Shown here: positions 37,310-47,606 of the stretch, piece after piece
Position numbering within the stretch: the stretch's first letter is position 1
How the letters are laid out: each line of letters opens with the position of its first letter
NCBI GenBank assembly: GCA_964016875.1
Contig: OZ024737.1
Coordinates: 37,697,683-37,761,682, forward strand
DNA length: 64,000 nucleotides
Direction of reading: 5' to 3'
From: Fallopia convolvulus
Taxonomy: Eukaryota; Streptophyta; Magnoliopsida; Caryophyllales; Polygonaceae
Program-made: the position numbers and the translations under genes
Notes under the pieces: generated by a model
What the model was told of the DNA's origin: nothing
Seen by the model: only the letters and a program-made list of their open reading frames with translations
Database searches by the model: none

Positions 37310-37505
37310 TTTTTTTATCTCTCGCTTGGGTTCGACTAGCCGGGGGCAATCTACGTCCGAACCGGGTACTGCAGAGGCCCATTGCTGGAGGCGACCCTTC
37401 CAATTCAATTTTTTCCATACACGCCGCCAGGAAGATTCGAACTTCGAACTTCCTGAATAAACGCTTAAGGAGTTTAATACCTCATCCCACTAGACCAATT
37501 AAAAG
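37310..37505 (-). mobile_element. tRNA-derived SINE candidate
   Basis: On the minus strand, TGGTCTAGTGGGATGAGG (complement of about 37480-37497) resembles an RNA polymerase III A box. GTTCGAATC (complement of 37434-37442) is a canonical B box about 40 bases downstream, the spacing of a tRNA head. A GC-richer unrelated body follows, then a short A-rich tail ('gagataaaaaaaag'). 'aaagaatg' occurs on both sides and could be a target duplication. The head does not fold as an intact tRNA, so this is a SINE-like relic rather than a tRNA gene. Confidence 0.55.
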
Positions 37506-38069
37506 GAAAGGATTTTCATTCTTTTAATTTAGCGGTATTGGTGCTTATCAAAAACTGAAGGCTAAAAAATCATTAGACCCAGAAATTGCATGCAACTATA
37601 TAAGCAGCCCTAAAGCCAATTATATTACTACTAAATTGATCGATGCCCTTTATTGATAATAATTTTACACAATTTATTAGTAGTATGGAGTAGGTGATTA
37701 ATGAGTAATTTTTTATTAGCTAGGAAAAAAAAAAAGTAGTATCGGCACAGCCGAAGACAAGCTAGGTGGAGTAGAAAACAAGAACCTGGAGAGTGGAGAG
37801 CCCAGGCCAAGGAATTTGACATATTACGTGTTTGTAATTTTCCACCTTCACAAATTTCAAAGCCGCCTCCATCTTCATTCAATTCCAAATATTTTTCCAT
37901 AGGAAATTAACAAAAAAAAAAAAAAAAGGAGACGTTGAAATCTGAATCCAGTTAAATTAAGCTTCGTCGTCTCCCTTTTGTCACTCCAGCTACTAATAGG
38001 ATTTAGCCGTTGTAGATATATATGCAATTCACTAACCTCTTTTGAAGAATTATTGAGGTTATAAATTTG

Positions 38070-38368
38070 GAGTTTGGTTCAAATGAAATAAATTCTTATT
38101 CTAAAATGAACTCTTATCCTAAAACGAATGCACTTTTCATAGTTAGTAATGCACTTTTCATATAAAAGTGCATTGAAAAATACAAAAAGTGCATTACGAA
38201 AAAGTGCACTAATTTTTTTTGAAAAGTGCACTAAAAAGTACGAAAAGTACAAATGCGAAAAAGTGCACTCTGAAGTATGAAAAGTGCACTACTAACTACA
38301 AAAAATGCATTCGTTTTAGGATAAGAGTTCGTTTTAGGATAAAAGTTTGTTTTATTTGAACCAAACTC
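38070..38368. mobile_element. Mutator-like MITE with 10-bp target duplication
   Basis: 299 bp with inverted ends GAGTTTGGTTCAAAT..., flanked by the exact direct repeat TATAAATTTG (38060-38069 and 38369-38378). The TIRs extend about 75 bp with a few mismatches and include 'cttatcctaaaacgaatgca'. The centre is packed with direct and inverted copies of 'aaaagtgcac'. A 9-11 bp duplication and G-initial TIRs fit Mutator-like MITEs. Confidence 0.88.
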
Positions 38369-38473
38369 TATAAATTTGTTTTTTCATTAAGATGTAAAGA
38401 TTCCATACATAATTATTTCTGATTTGGTCCCGAGGTTTTTATAATTTTACCTATACATTAAATTACATTATTC

Positions 38474-38870
38474 TTAAATATATATCTCTCTAATACTTTC
38501 TCTAGTTAGAGCATGAAGATTTTGAATGTTTAACTTATTAATGAGAAACCGAAACAGACTAGCCCTAAGAGCCTTGGTAAGAACGTCTGTTGATTCTGAT
38601 TGGGTTCGAATGTTTGTTGTTTTACCGAACCAGACAAAACTAAATTCAAATGAAGTGATACGATAAATGAAAAATTGGATTTGTTGCAATGCAAAGCAAC
38701 CTGACTTTCACAAAACAAACACATGGGAATAGTGTGAACAACACCTAAACAACGCAGAAGAGACCTCAACCAAAGCAACTCGCAACAAGTTGTAACCATA
38801 GTACGATATTCAGCCTCGATAATGGATTGGGAAAGTGTCCTCTACTTTTTGGTACGCCAAGATTGAGAAA
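38474..38870 (-). pseudogene. Ty1/copia RNase H remnant
   Basis: The minus strand reads 'IIEAEYRTMVTTCCELLWLR' then 'LLRCLGV', 'CESQVALH', and after frame changes 'TDVLTKALRASLFRFLINKL'. This is the copia RNase H C-terminus (AEYRAMA..ELxWL, DNQxALH, xADxxTKxL). Frameshifts and stops show it is dead. No RT and no LTR adjoin it. Confidence 0.85.
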
Positions 38871-39769
38871 GTGTCTTATTATCATGGATTTTGCTAAAAA
38901 AATTATGGGTGAAATTCTAAAATTCTATAGAAAATTAATAAATCTATCAAAAAATAAAATAAAAATAGATTAATATATAAAGAGAAAGATTTCATCTTAC
39001 CTGTTGAATTTTAATTAATAGTCCGAATTTATTCAACTTCACCTGTAGAATTTTGTATCACCTCCATGGAACTAAATCTCAAAACATAATTAATAATGGC
39101 AAAATGCGGTGGTGAGAAATGTTTAGCCATAATTGTAGAAGACAAAACAAAAACATTTGTCCCAATTACAGGATAAAAGGTTGAATGTAGTAGGAGTATT
39201 ATGTCAATTTTTTTGGTTGAGGAGTATTATGTGATTTTTTTTTGGTAGAAGGAGTATTATGTGAATTTGTTTATATGTAAAAGTAAATTCAGAATAATTG
39301 ACCCGTGATTTCTGGAAAGTCGCCCACATGACATGGCAATACGAATTACGAAGAAATAGTACGAAATTGAGAACCTCGAAGTTTTCGCCAACCAAAGTTT
39401 AATGCGACGCGCCACACGAGGGGCCCTTTGATTCATTTTTTCGTTACAATGAAATACTCCGTAGTAGAGTAGTATATAAAATTGTCTATAATTCAAACTC
39501 AAATACAACTATAAAGTGTACGTACTTTTTTTTTTTTGGTTACCCACAGGTACGTACTTTACAATATGAACTACGTACAACTTAAATATGGAGGAGTAGG
39601 TGTAGGTCATATTAATTTAATAGACCTAACGATGGGAGGGCTCGGACCGTTAGTAGCAAGTATCGATCGGCTGTATTAAGGAATCGGACTTTTATAAGTT
39701 TACTTGATTTTTTATTTTTCTTCATCTCTTCATTTAGTTTGTCCTTTTAGAATTCAACACGTATTTTAT
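38871..39769. other. Intergenic DNA, no gene seen
   Basis: AT-rich, with 'gagtattatgtga' repeated three times around 39196-39262 and several 'actccgta' words. No gene recognised. Confidence 0.4.
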
Positions 39770-40275
39770 CAAAAATTTGTCCAAAAACAAGCTTGCAAAA
39801 TCTTTTGAAAAGAAAAATCGCAATCAAAACACAAAAAATTGTTGACGAAGTTCAGACGAAAGTCCTACTCCGAAGAACCTCAAGAGGGGAGACTCGTCCA
39901 ATTTACTAAGCAATAAAGGCCAACACACAAACATTTACAAAGCAAGCGCACACAAATAGCTAAAGCTAGGATACAGAAGCAAAAAACATAAAGTAACACA
40001 AAGTAGGAAGAATAATACGGAAGCTCTCGAGCTCATGCACGAAGTACTCGGACCACCAAGGCACCCAAACTCCCTCATCTCTCTTCTCCTTTCTTCTTAT
40101 TTATTTGGTCTCGCGAGATCTCAAGGAGCCACGGTGAAGTTGCTAGAGATAAACTCTCAGACCCTAATACCCTAACTCAATCACAACGACGCGCCTAAAT
40201 GGCAAAGACGAGCTTTTAGGGTTTTCTTCTTCGCTTTTATATTAACCCCGGCCCAAGCTCAAACGACATCGTTCC
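39770..40275 (-). repeat. Degenerate copia LTR, related to the LTRs at 13562 and 19249
   Basis: The order 'atcaaaacac', 'gacgaagttcagac', 'ctactccgaagaacctcaag', 'gggagactcgtcc', 'caatttactaagcaata' parallels 'ttacgcggttcgagc', 'ctacatccgcgg', 'gaggagactcgtctc', 'atccactatcaatg' in the intact LTRs. It is followed, as there, by 'tagggttttc' and 'gcttttatattaacc' near a cloned leader-like region. No internal domain adjoins it, so it is probably a solo LTR. Confidence 0.5.
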
Positions 40276-41194
40276 CTCTCATCTGCCTCTCAAAGAGTGA
40301 AGCATATATATATATAGTGTTTAAGATCAGCCTAATAAGATGTTTGTCCGACTCACGACCTAAGGTGCACATATATAAATCGGTGCAAATCATCAAAATA
40401 ACAACCCCGAGAGCCATACTTGATCAAGCGGCTCAAGACGGTAGGTCATAGTTCGACCGAGGTGGTTTGTGGCATTTCAAGGACGAGTCTTGTTCCATGT
40501 TCCCAGCCTCTACCTAAATCTCTGTGTGCAATCCTTTGTTATGAATGTGTATTTACAAATTATAGTAATAATAGATTACAAAACATACAAGGATCAACTT
40601 TTCTTATGGGTCAAATGAATAAGGATGAAATAAGAAACAAATCACAAGTTCTTTTAACCGAGGAAGAATTTATTAGTATTAATGGGGTGACAATGATCCA
40701 ACGGTAAGAAATGAATGGGTTACATACAAAGATAGAATCTTTATTGATTTGAATTGCATATCTGAATCACAACTAAATGGAATTAAATTGCTATTGCATG
40801 GTGATGGGCCTCATCATCCTCTCTCTTTTCTCTCTCTGCAAACCTGTCTCTTTTTGTCCTTTTCCTTTCTCTCTATTTTCCTTGCATTCACTCATTTATT
40901 TCTCTTCTTTTTTTAGTCATAAAAAAATCAGAGCTTCACCTTGTTATAACTCTCACTCACCCACACCAAATCATTCTCACCATCATCACAAATTTCTCTC
41001 TCTATCTCTCTAACTCTGGGCATCCATCATCCCCCTTGAACAAAGGCGAATTTCATGGGGGATAATAAAGCCTTCAGAGCATAACAAAAATTAAAAAACA
41101 GGGCAAGAATTGTATTGTATATTAGTATTATTATTCCATGGAGGAAAAGAAGAAGAAAAAAGATTGAATCTTGGAAGGGTTTTTGTATTTGAGG

Positions 41195-41215
41195 GGAATG
41201 TTGTCTGGCTCGAGG
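41195..41215 (+). ncRNA. miR166-5p: miR166 star strand (5p)
   Basis: 21 nt starting GGAATGTTGTCTGG and ending CTCGAGG, matching the well-known miR166* form. It pairs with 41258-41278 leaving two-base 3' overhangs, as for a DCL1 product. Confidence 0.9.
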
Positions 41216-41257
41216 ACTCTTCCATGGCTACTACTCTCATTCCAAAGCGAGACGTCG

Positions 41258-41278
41258 TCGGACCAGGCTTCATTCCCC
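41258..41278 (+). ncRNA. miR166-3p: Mature miR166 (3p)
   Basis: 21 nt starting TCGGACCAGGCTTC and ending ATTCCCC, identical to the canonical plant miR166 as I know it. It would load into AGO10/AGO1 and act on the START-domain region of HD-Zip III transcripts. Confidence 0.95.
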
Positions 41279-42300
41279 CCAATTCATTTCTTCCTCTTCT
41301 TCATCTTATTATACCAGACAACATCAGGTGAAACTTTCTATTTTCTTTTAATTGATTTCTATTCAAATGATTTGAGTAACTTTTGGGCGTGTGAGTTTGT
41401 AGTTTGCAGATTGGTGTAATGATGGCGGTTTCTTTAGGGTAAGAGGATGAAAGATTCTCTCCATTGCACGAGATCTCTTGTTCTGAAAAGGGGGTTTTCA
41501 GATCTAATCATATTGCTATGATTGTGTTTTTGTGCTTCAAGTTCACCTTGTCAGTCAAGTGAAAATCCCCTTTTGTTTGTGTTGGGTTTCTTTCTTTCTT
41601 TCTTTCCTCAGATCTGACCTTTTTCATGTTCTTGTTCTTCATAATCATCATTACTTTTCCTTCTCTCTCTCTCCTAGGGTTTGACTAGTTCTCCAATTTC
41701 TTTGATCTTCTTTCCTAACCCTAATCTCTAAGATTTGTACTTTTTTTTTTTTTCTTTTGCAGTTGCAGCTAGTGAGCTAGGTGCTAATTAACATAACTAA
41801 GCAAGTTCACAGCTTTTGATTTGCTCTGCTTGCACTACATACAGTTCACAGTTGAGATGGGAAACAAGCTTTCTCTTAGCTAGGGTTAATTGTGATGGAT
41901 TGATTATATGGAGTAATTGATTTTATTGTTGATTGAATTTATTATGGGAAACCTAGCTAGCCAAGATGATGGTGATGAGACCTAGCCTGATGGTTCTGCT
42001 ACACACATGCAGCACAGTGAATCAAATCATTATTTTTTTAATATTTTTCTCCATACTGTTTGTGTATGGTTTCCTTGTACTTGTCAAGCAAGTGTTATTT
42101 ATATATAATACTTTTATTTTGTATTTTCCCAAATTGCTTGTGTATCTCTACAAGAAAAGTAGGTCTGATAATGTTCTTTATCATCAATGCCAGTACATGT
42201 ACACTTATTTCACCGTTAGAATTGGTGTGGATCAGCTTATAAAGACCAAATGTATATTGATCAGAAGTTCAATCTTGACAACTGGAATATGAAAATATTG

Positions 42301-45300
42301 ATTTCATTTGTTAAGAGCCATGGAAACTAGCTAGCTAGATTAATGCACAAGATCATGAAATGCTTGAATCTTCAACTTATTATACAAACAAACAAATCCT
42401 AAATGGAGTTCACGAAGGTGTGTTGGAGTTTAAGGCATTTACTATACTAGCCTCTGCCTAACCCTATTCCTGAGCGCTAAGTATATATAGGAGTGAGTAT
42501 ACAAATTTGCTAGACAGTCAAAACAGAAGCAAGAATTTAATGGTGTTTGAAGATTCCTCGCAACAAAATCAGTGCAAGCATTATGGGCAAAACTATTTAT
42601 TACTAGGACAGTTTTGATATATTTGGAGTTTGATTAAGCAAAGAGTGTACTACTACGTAGTGTAATCTTATTGTAAAAGGCATTTGCCAGCTAGCTACCT
42701 GCTCCCCCATTAAGTTTAGCAAAAATTATTTGCATTGTTTTCTTAACCTTTGAGAGATCGAGGTGGAAATCCAGCTGTAAAAAATAGTACAGACCAAGGC
42801 TAGCTTTCTCTTGTGCAAAATTATCTAGTGCCTTGATTTGAAAATACTATATTTATATACTCCATTACATATTACGTAGTACTAATCTGTGTAGTTTTAA
42901 TTCTTTTTTCATCTCATGATACTTGTCTTCTTAGCTATTTGGTCTTTACATTACATAGTCATGAAATATGTATCTTGAAGTCACAATTGCTATTCCAATA
43001 ACTTGGTCTGTAAAATTTGACAATTTCAATAATGTACTACTCACGAATATGCATGGGCTGTAAAATTAAGTACAACATTTGAATACAAACCCTCATGCGT
43101 AAATTGAAAAAATAAAAACTAAGGAGTTGACTCGAGGTGGATAAAAATAAGGGACAGCTTTTTGACTATATGACATTGCAAAATTGCAATCCAAACTCCA
43201 AAGAGAAGGGTAAAATCCAGGTTGTTTTTTCCTCTAGCGCGCATTATTGCATTGTGTAATTTAGTAGGTGAGAAATGCTATAGAGCTGGGCTACCTAAAT
43301 TTATTATTTGAAAGGTTTGATGTGCATAGTTTTGATGGATGATTAGGTCGCCTTGACTTTGAAAGCTCTCTGTCCATAACTTTACCATTAATAATACACA
43401 AAGTACACCTTTTTTATTTGACTTGAATGACTATCTTTCTTTTTTTTTACAGGTCTACCTCGATCGTCTTTCACCTTTACCTCTTTTTTTGTTTTATAGA
43501 TTCTTCCCAACTTTTACATTTTAGAAAAACCCTTTAAGACCTTGAATTTTGAGGCCGTGGAATGTATGTTTTCACACCGTTGTTCATATGAGTGATTTTC
43601 TGATATCATAATCACCTAACATCTTCGAAAATATATATGTGAGTAGATGCCTTGATCTAAGTCATATCAATTTTTTTTTTCCCTCGGTTTATTGTATAGT
43701 TGTCCGTTAGTATAGAGTAGGGAACAAATAAGAAAAAAAATTCTAGGCGGCTGAATAACAAGTAAACAAGTAAAACAATTATGAACCCCACAACAATCAA
43801 TTAGTTGTATCGATAAACCTCTATTTTCGTTGAAGGATTTTGAATGACTTGCTTATATTGATATTTCCTTAGTTACAACATACAAGATTCAAACTTCTTT
43901 GTTGTTACCGGTCTTCAAACACTAACAAAACTAACGAGTCTTCTCGACCTAGTTCCTAACTGAACAATTTAAGTAAGACAAGTAAATCAAACCTAGCTCT
44001 TGGGAACTCCTTTCTTCCCGTCGTCAAGATCGAATACTCGCGGCCTTATGATTAGAGATGATCACAGGTCGGTCGGGTCGCGGGTCGACCCGCAAAAAAA
44101 AATTAATTTTCATCCACAATCCGTAAATTGCAGGTCAGGTCAGTGTGCGACCCAACACGTTGAACGCCCGTACTTATAATGTTTCTCATTATCAAAACTT
44201 ATAGGAGATGTTCGTTGTTTTGTGAGTTCCCAACATTATTCCAACACTATCGGTAACTGTTTGGAATATATTTATATATCCTTCACGAATGACTACAAAA
44301 TTCGATAATTTCTAAGGTGCCTCTCCTTAAATTAAGTTTTTAGGAACCCTAGTATCGTGTACTCTTTATCTCGTTTTACCTGTATAAATGAATTACAGTT
44401 CATTCGAGAAGTCTTGCTTTTTTTGTTTGAATGGTCAGTATTGAAAGCTTTAATGTTCAGCAACAGCAATGTATATGGCTGTTCATGGAAAATCAGCTAA
44501 AAATTTTCAACTGTGAGACTGATCGTGACATAGTGTAGGTCGAATCAGAAGAGCCTATCAAAAGCGTTTTCCTACATTATTGAATCTAGAATAGTTATAA
44601 CATTGTAGGTAACTAAAAGATACGTAGTACTAACATTGAATAATTCGAACTGCAACTTTAATTAAGAAACTTCATATATGATGATGATATTATCAATCTT
44701 CTTGTGTGGTGGGTGGGCTTAACAACCGTTCCGTTGGCACTTGATTTCTGAAGTAGTTTATTGGGCCACAACTTGGTCAATCCTCTCGTTATGTAGCTGT
44801 TTATAATAATTTCTTAGTTGGCCCAATAACCGTATGGTCTATCATTTTATGGGCTGGGCCAAAACAGACAAGCTCCACTTATCTATCTTACTGATGTTAA
44901 GCAGGCAAACAAACTTTGACGTAATATAATATGATTTTACCTTACAAGTTACAATGCAAGATTTAATAAAAAAAATTATACTATAATACAATAATTAACA
45001 TCCATATCAAATTGATAAAAGCTTTATAAAGAATTACACAAATCGTAAATACTGTAAAGTTTATGTTTTTTTAGAGGATTGTAAAGTTTATGTTTGATAC
45101 GGAATAAATCTAGCTTAAAACAACTTTCATTTTCAACTATGAGCATCAGGTAAATTAAATTAATGAGGTCATGTTCAAAATGAATAAATGAACCCTAATA
45201 TATTAAGATAACCAAATGTTTGCTTATCAGCCATCTAGATCGCCAACTTGTTTGATGGTCGGCATGTAGTATATTGATTTTTTTAATATGTAATCAGAAT

Positions 45301-45701
45301 AAGTTAAAAAATTAAAAATACATTATAACAAAGATCTGACGTCCTACACATCTTCTATTACGACATCAAATTTTATTTTTATTTTTATTTTGTATTATGC
45401 TTGTCCACAAGAACCACAATCATTGCTATTAGAAAAATAGATAGATGTAAACATATATGGTAATGTGACTTTTTTTAAAGCTCATTATTGATGATGGTTT
45501 ATTTTCAAGATATAAAGGTGGTTTGAAAATTTTAAAGGTCTCATATTTAAGATTCTCCGTCCACTTTTGACTAAGGAAGTGAGTGCTAAAGAGAACAAGA
45601 GCTTATTTGTTTCAATAATTTGCTAAAATATAGGGTCTATGCAAAGATTAATTCATTTTATAATATTTTACTATAGAAATTATAGAAGAAGTATCCCGTT
45701 T
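42301..45701. other. Intergenic DNA, one small repeat remnant
   Basis: About 3.4 kb without a recognised gene. At about 44055-44175 a short remnant carries 'ggtcgggtcgcgggtcgacc' and 'cgacccaacacg', related to the element at 1028-1397. The rest is AT-rich unique-looking DNA ending at the LINE target site. Confidence 0.45.
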
Positions 45702-45727
45702 AGAATGAAAGCTTTTGTGGACACCCG

Positions 45728-47554
45728 ATGAGCAAACCTTCCTTGCTGCCGGCTGGGCACCACCGGCCGGATCTGAATCAAAAGGATGATCCTGATGGAG
45801 GAACTAGATCAAATAAGAAAGTGAGAAGGACAGAAAAGGATTCCATGGATTTGGATGGGGGTGACTTTCCCCTACTGGGAGGCATGGAGAACAATTCCGA
45901 TTCCAGTAGGAAAATGATAATCTCATACAAAGATAAGACAGCAGGAACTACATCAAATGGGGAGGTCTCGGAATACAATAATCCTTTTTGGGAGGATGAA
46001 GTGCCTGAAACGGATCTTACTGAGGAGGCACTGATTAGGGAAGAGGATCCTAATTGTCCTATCATTATTCTAATGCCGGAGGAGAAAAGAAGAATTAGAG
46101 CACCATGGCGTGATGCTATCATAATCAAAGTGCTGGATAAGGCTGTTGGCTATATTTATTTAAGAACAAGTCTGATGAACAAATGGAAGCCGAAAGGAGA
46201 AGTTGCAATGATAGATGTCGGGAATGACTACTATGTGGTGAAGTTTTCGAATAATGAAGATCTGAATCATGTTATGACAGATGGTCCCTGGCTAATAGGT
46301 GACAGCTATCTAACAATTCAAAGATGGAGGCCGAATTTTATAGCAGAGGAAGAACAAATCAAGACAGTGGCTGCTTGGGTTAGAATTCCAAACCTCTCCA
46401 TGGAGTACTTTGATGCTGAAATACTTAATCAAATCGGGAGAAAGCTTGGTAAAGTCCTCAAAATTGACAGGACAACTAGCAAGGCTGAAAGGGGTAAATT
46501 TACCAGGTTGTGCGTTGAAATCGATGTCTCAAGGCCGTTACTTCCTAAATTCTTTATGGAAGGCAGAGTATGGAAGGTTCAGTATGAAGGATTGAAAATG
46601 GTGTGCTTCAATTGTGGAAAAATCGGTCATGCTGCCGAGCAATGCAAGAAGGAGGCGGAGACTCAGAATCAACGCAAGCCCCGTATGGAAACACAAGAAG
46701 AGTTTGGTGAATGGATGATTGCTAAGAAGACAGCACGTCCGAAATATCAGAAGGAACCAGGGAGGAAAGTATCCCAAGGAGATGACGGCGCCGGCGAAGG
46801 GGCTGACCGTTCTCGGGGGCATAGGAGTGACGGTAGCAAAAACCCGGTTCAGTGGAGAAATGCGACTCCCGGTCTAGAGAATGGCGGGTCAAGATTCAAA
46901 ATTTTAAATATAGAAGAGAATAGTATGGAAGATAATTCTATAGAAATAAAATCCCAAGAGATACGAAAAGAGGGGTATGATCAATTGAGTATGGAAGGCC
47001 AAAATAAGGGCAATGCAAAATCAAACGAGAAAGGAAAGACGCTGCACAAGGAAAGGATCAAAGAGAAAGAAATCCGGAAAGAACCGAATAAGGCAATAAC
47101 GAAGAAAATCGTGGAGACACAACACGATACTAGAGGATCGTCTATTGAAGGGAAGAATATACAAAGGGACATCAGAAAGGCAGAAAATACGATCCTATCC
47201 AAAACACCAAAAGAAATTGAAGGAAAGATATCTGTGAAAGGAAATAACAAGGGTACGACTAAAGTTCCATCACAAAAGGATGAAGGGGTGAGTAGTATAA
47301 AGGAAGGTTATGTGGTACCGAGTAATACACCAAGCATTAATAATCCCAAAGTTCTAGAGCACACTGGAGACCCACCGTATCAAGATGACGACGCAATGGT
47401 GTTGGATGGTTCCCATGACAACTCCGAGGGTGGGAGCGATCCAAACCTGGGCACCAGAATGGAGGATGTCAATAAGGAAGGACACAATGTTGGCCTGAAG
47501 GAAGATGATGATATGCAAGATGGTGATGCCAATATGGTCTCATGCATTGTCTAA
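45728..47554 (+). CDS. LINE ORF1 protein (DUF4283 plus CCHC zinc knuckle)
   Basis: 608 residues, uninterrupted. It is the RNA-binding, gag-like partner of the LINE ribonucleoprotein. An acidic N-terminus (about 1-115) precedes a DUF4283 domain (about 125-290) with 'WKPKGEVAMIDVGNDYYVVKF' (truncated in part), 'DGPWLIGDSYLTIQRW', 'AAWVRIPNLSMEYF' and 'GKFTRLCVEIDVSRP'. A zf-CCHC_4 knuckle CFNCGKIGHAAEQC follows at about 295-308. The C-terminal 290 residues are lysine/glutamate-rich and probably disordered. The ORF overlaps ORF2's open frame by about 50 bases. The ATG at 45728 is the first in frame after the element starts. Confidence 0.93.
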   Translation: MSKPSLLPAGHHRPDLNQKDDPDGGTRSNKKVRRTEKDSMDLDGGDFPLLGGMENNSDSSRKMIISYKDKTAGTTSNGEVSEYNNPFWEDEVPETDLTEEALIREEDPNCPIIILMPEEKRRIRAPWRDAIIIKVLDKAVGYIYLRTSLMNKWKPKGEVAMIDVGNDYYVVKFSNNEDLNHVMTDGPWLIGDSYLTIQRWRPNFIAEEEQIKTVAAWVRIPNLSMEYFDAEILNQIGRKLGKVLKIDRTTSKAERGKFTRLCVEIDVSRPLLPKFFMEGRVWKVQYEGLKMVCFNCGKIGHAAEQCKKEAETQNQRKPRMETQEEFGEWMIAKKTARPKYQKEPGRKVSQGDDGAGEGADRSRGHRSDGSKNPVQWRNATPGLENGGSRFKILNIEENSMEDNSIEIKSQEIRKEGYDQLSMEGQNKGNAKSNEKGKTLHKERIKEKEIRKEPNKAITKKIVETQHDTRGSSIEGKNIQRDIRKAENTILSKTPKEIEGKISVKGNNKGTTKVPSQKDEGVSSIKEGYVVPSNTPSINNPKVLEHTGDPPYQDDDAMVLDGSHDNSEGGSDPNLGTRMEDVNKEGHNVGLKEDDDMQDGDANMVSCIV

Positions 47555-47606
47555 TGCCATTACGGCTTGGACACAAGAAGATTTCCAACTCTTTAGCTTG
47601 TTATCT

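Larger units (their letters stand above)
41186..41288 (+). ncRNA. MIR166: MIR166 precursor hairpin
   Basis: The 5' arm GGAATGTTGTCTGGCTCGAG (start 41195) and the 3' arm TCGGACCAGGCTTCATTCC (start 41258) pair along about 21 bases, with a 42-nt terminal region. Pairing extends below the duplex ('ttgagg' against 'ccccaa'). These are the conserved miR166 star and mature sequences. The family is ancient in land plants and directs cleavage of class III HD-Zip mRNAs (PHB, PHV, REV and relatives), setting leaf polarity, meristem and vascular pattern. No coding gene overlaps it. Confidence 0.96.
40840..42300 (+). ncRNA. Probable pri-miR166 transcription unit
   Basis: The hairpin at about 41186-41288 is preceded by CT-rich, leader-like sequence (about 40820-41015) and followed by a plausible intron. 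The donor is CAG|GTGAAACT at 41327/41328; the acceptor is the TTTTGCAG ending at 41762, after a pyrimidine tract. This resembles other plant MIR166 genes, which are intergenic, capped and often spliced downstream of the hairpin. Transcript ends are estimates. Short ORFs in the unit (for example 41966-42292) have no domains. Confidence 0.5.

Noticed and set aside
37434..37497. Functional tRNA gene
   Set aside because: A and B boxes are present but there is no acceptor stem or anticodon arm that folds; SINE-like relic preferred.
41171..41419. 82-codon ORF across the MIR166 hairpin as a protein gene
   Set aside because: It starts at a TTG, spans the hairpin and a splice donor, and has no domain.
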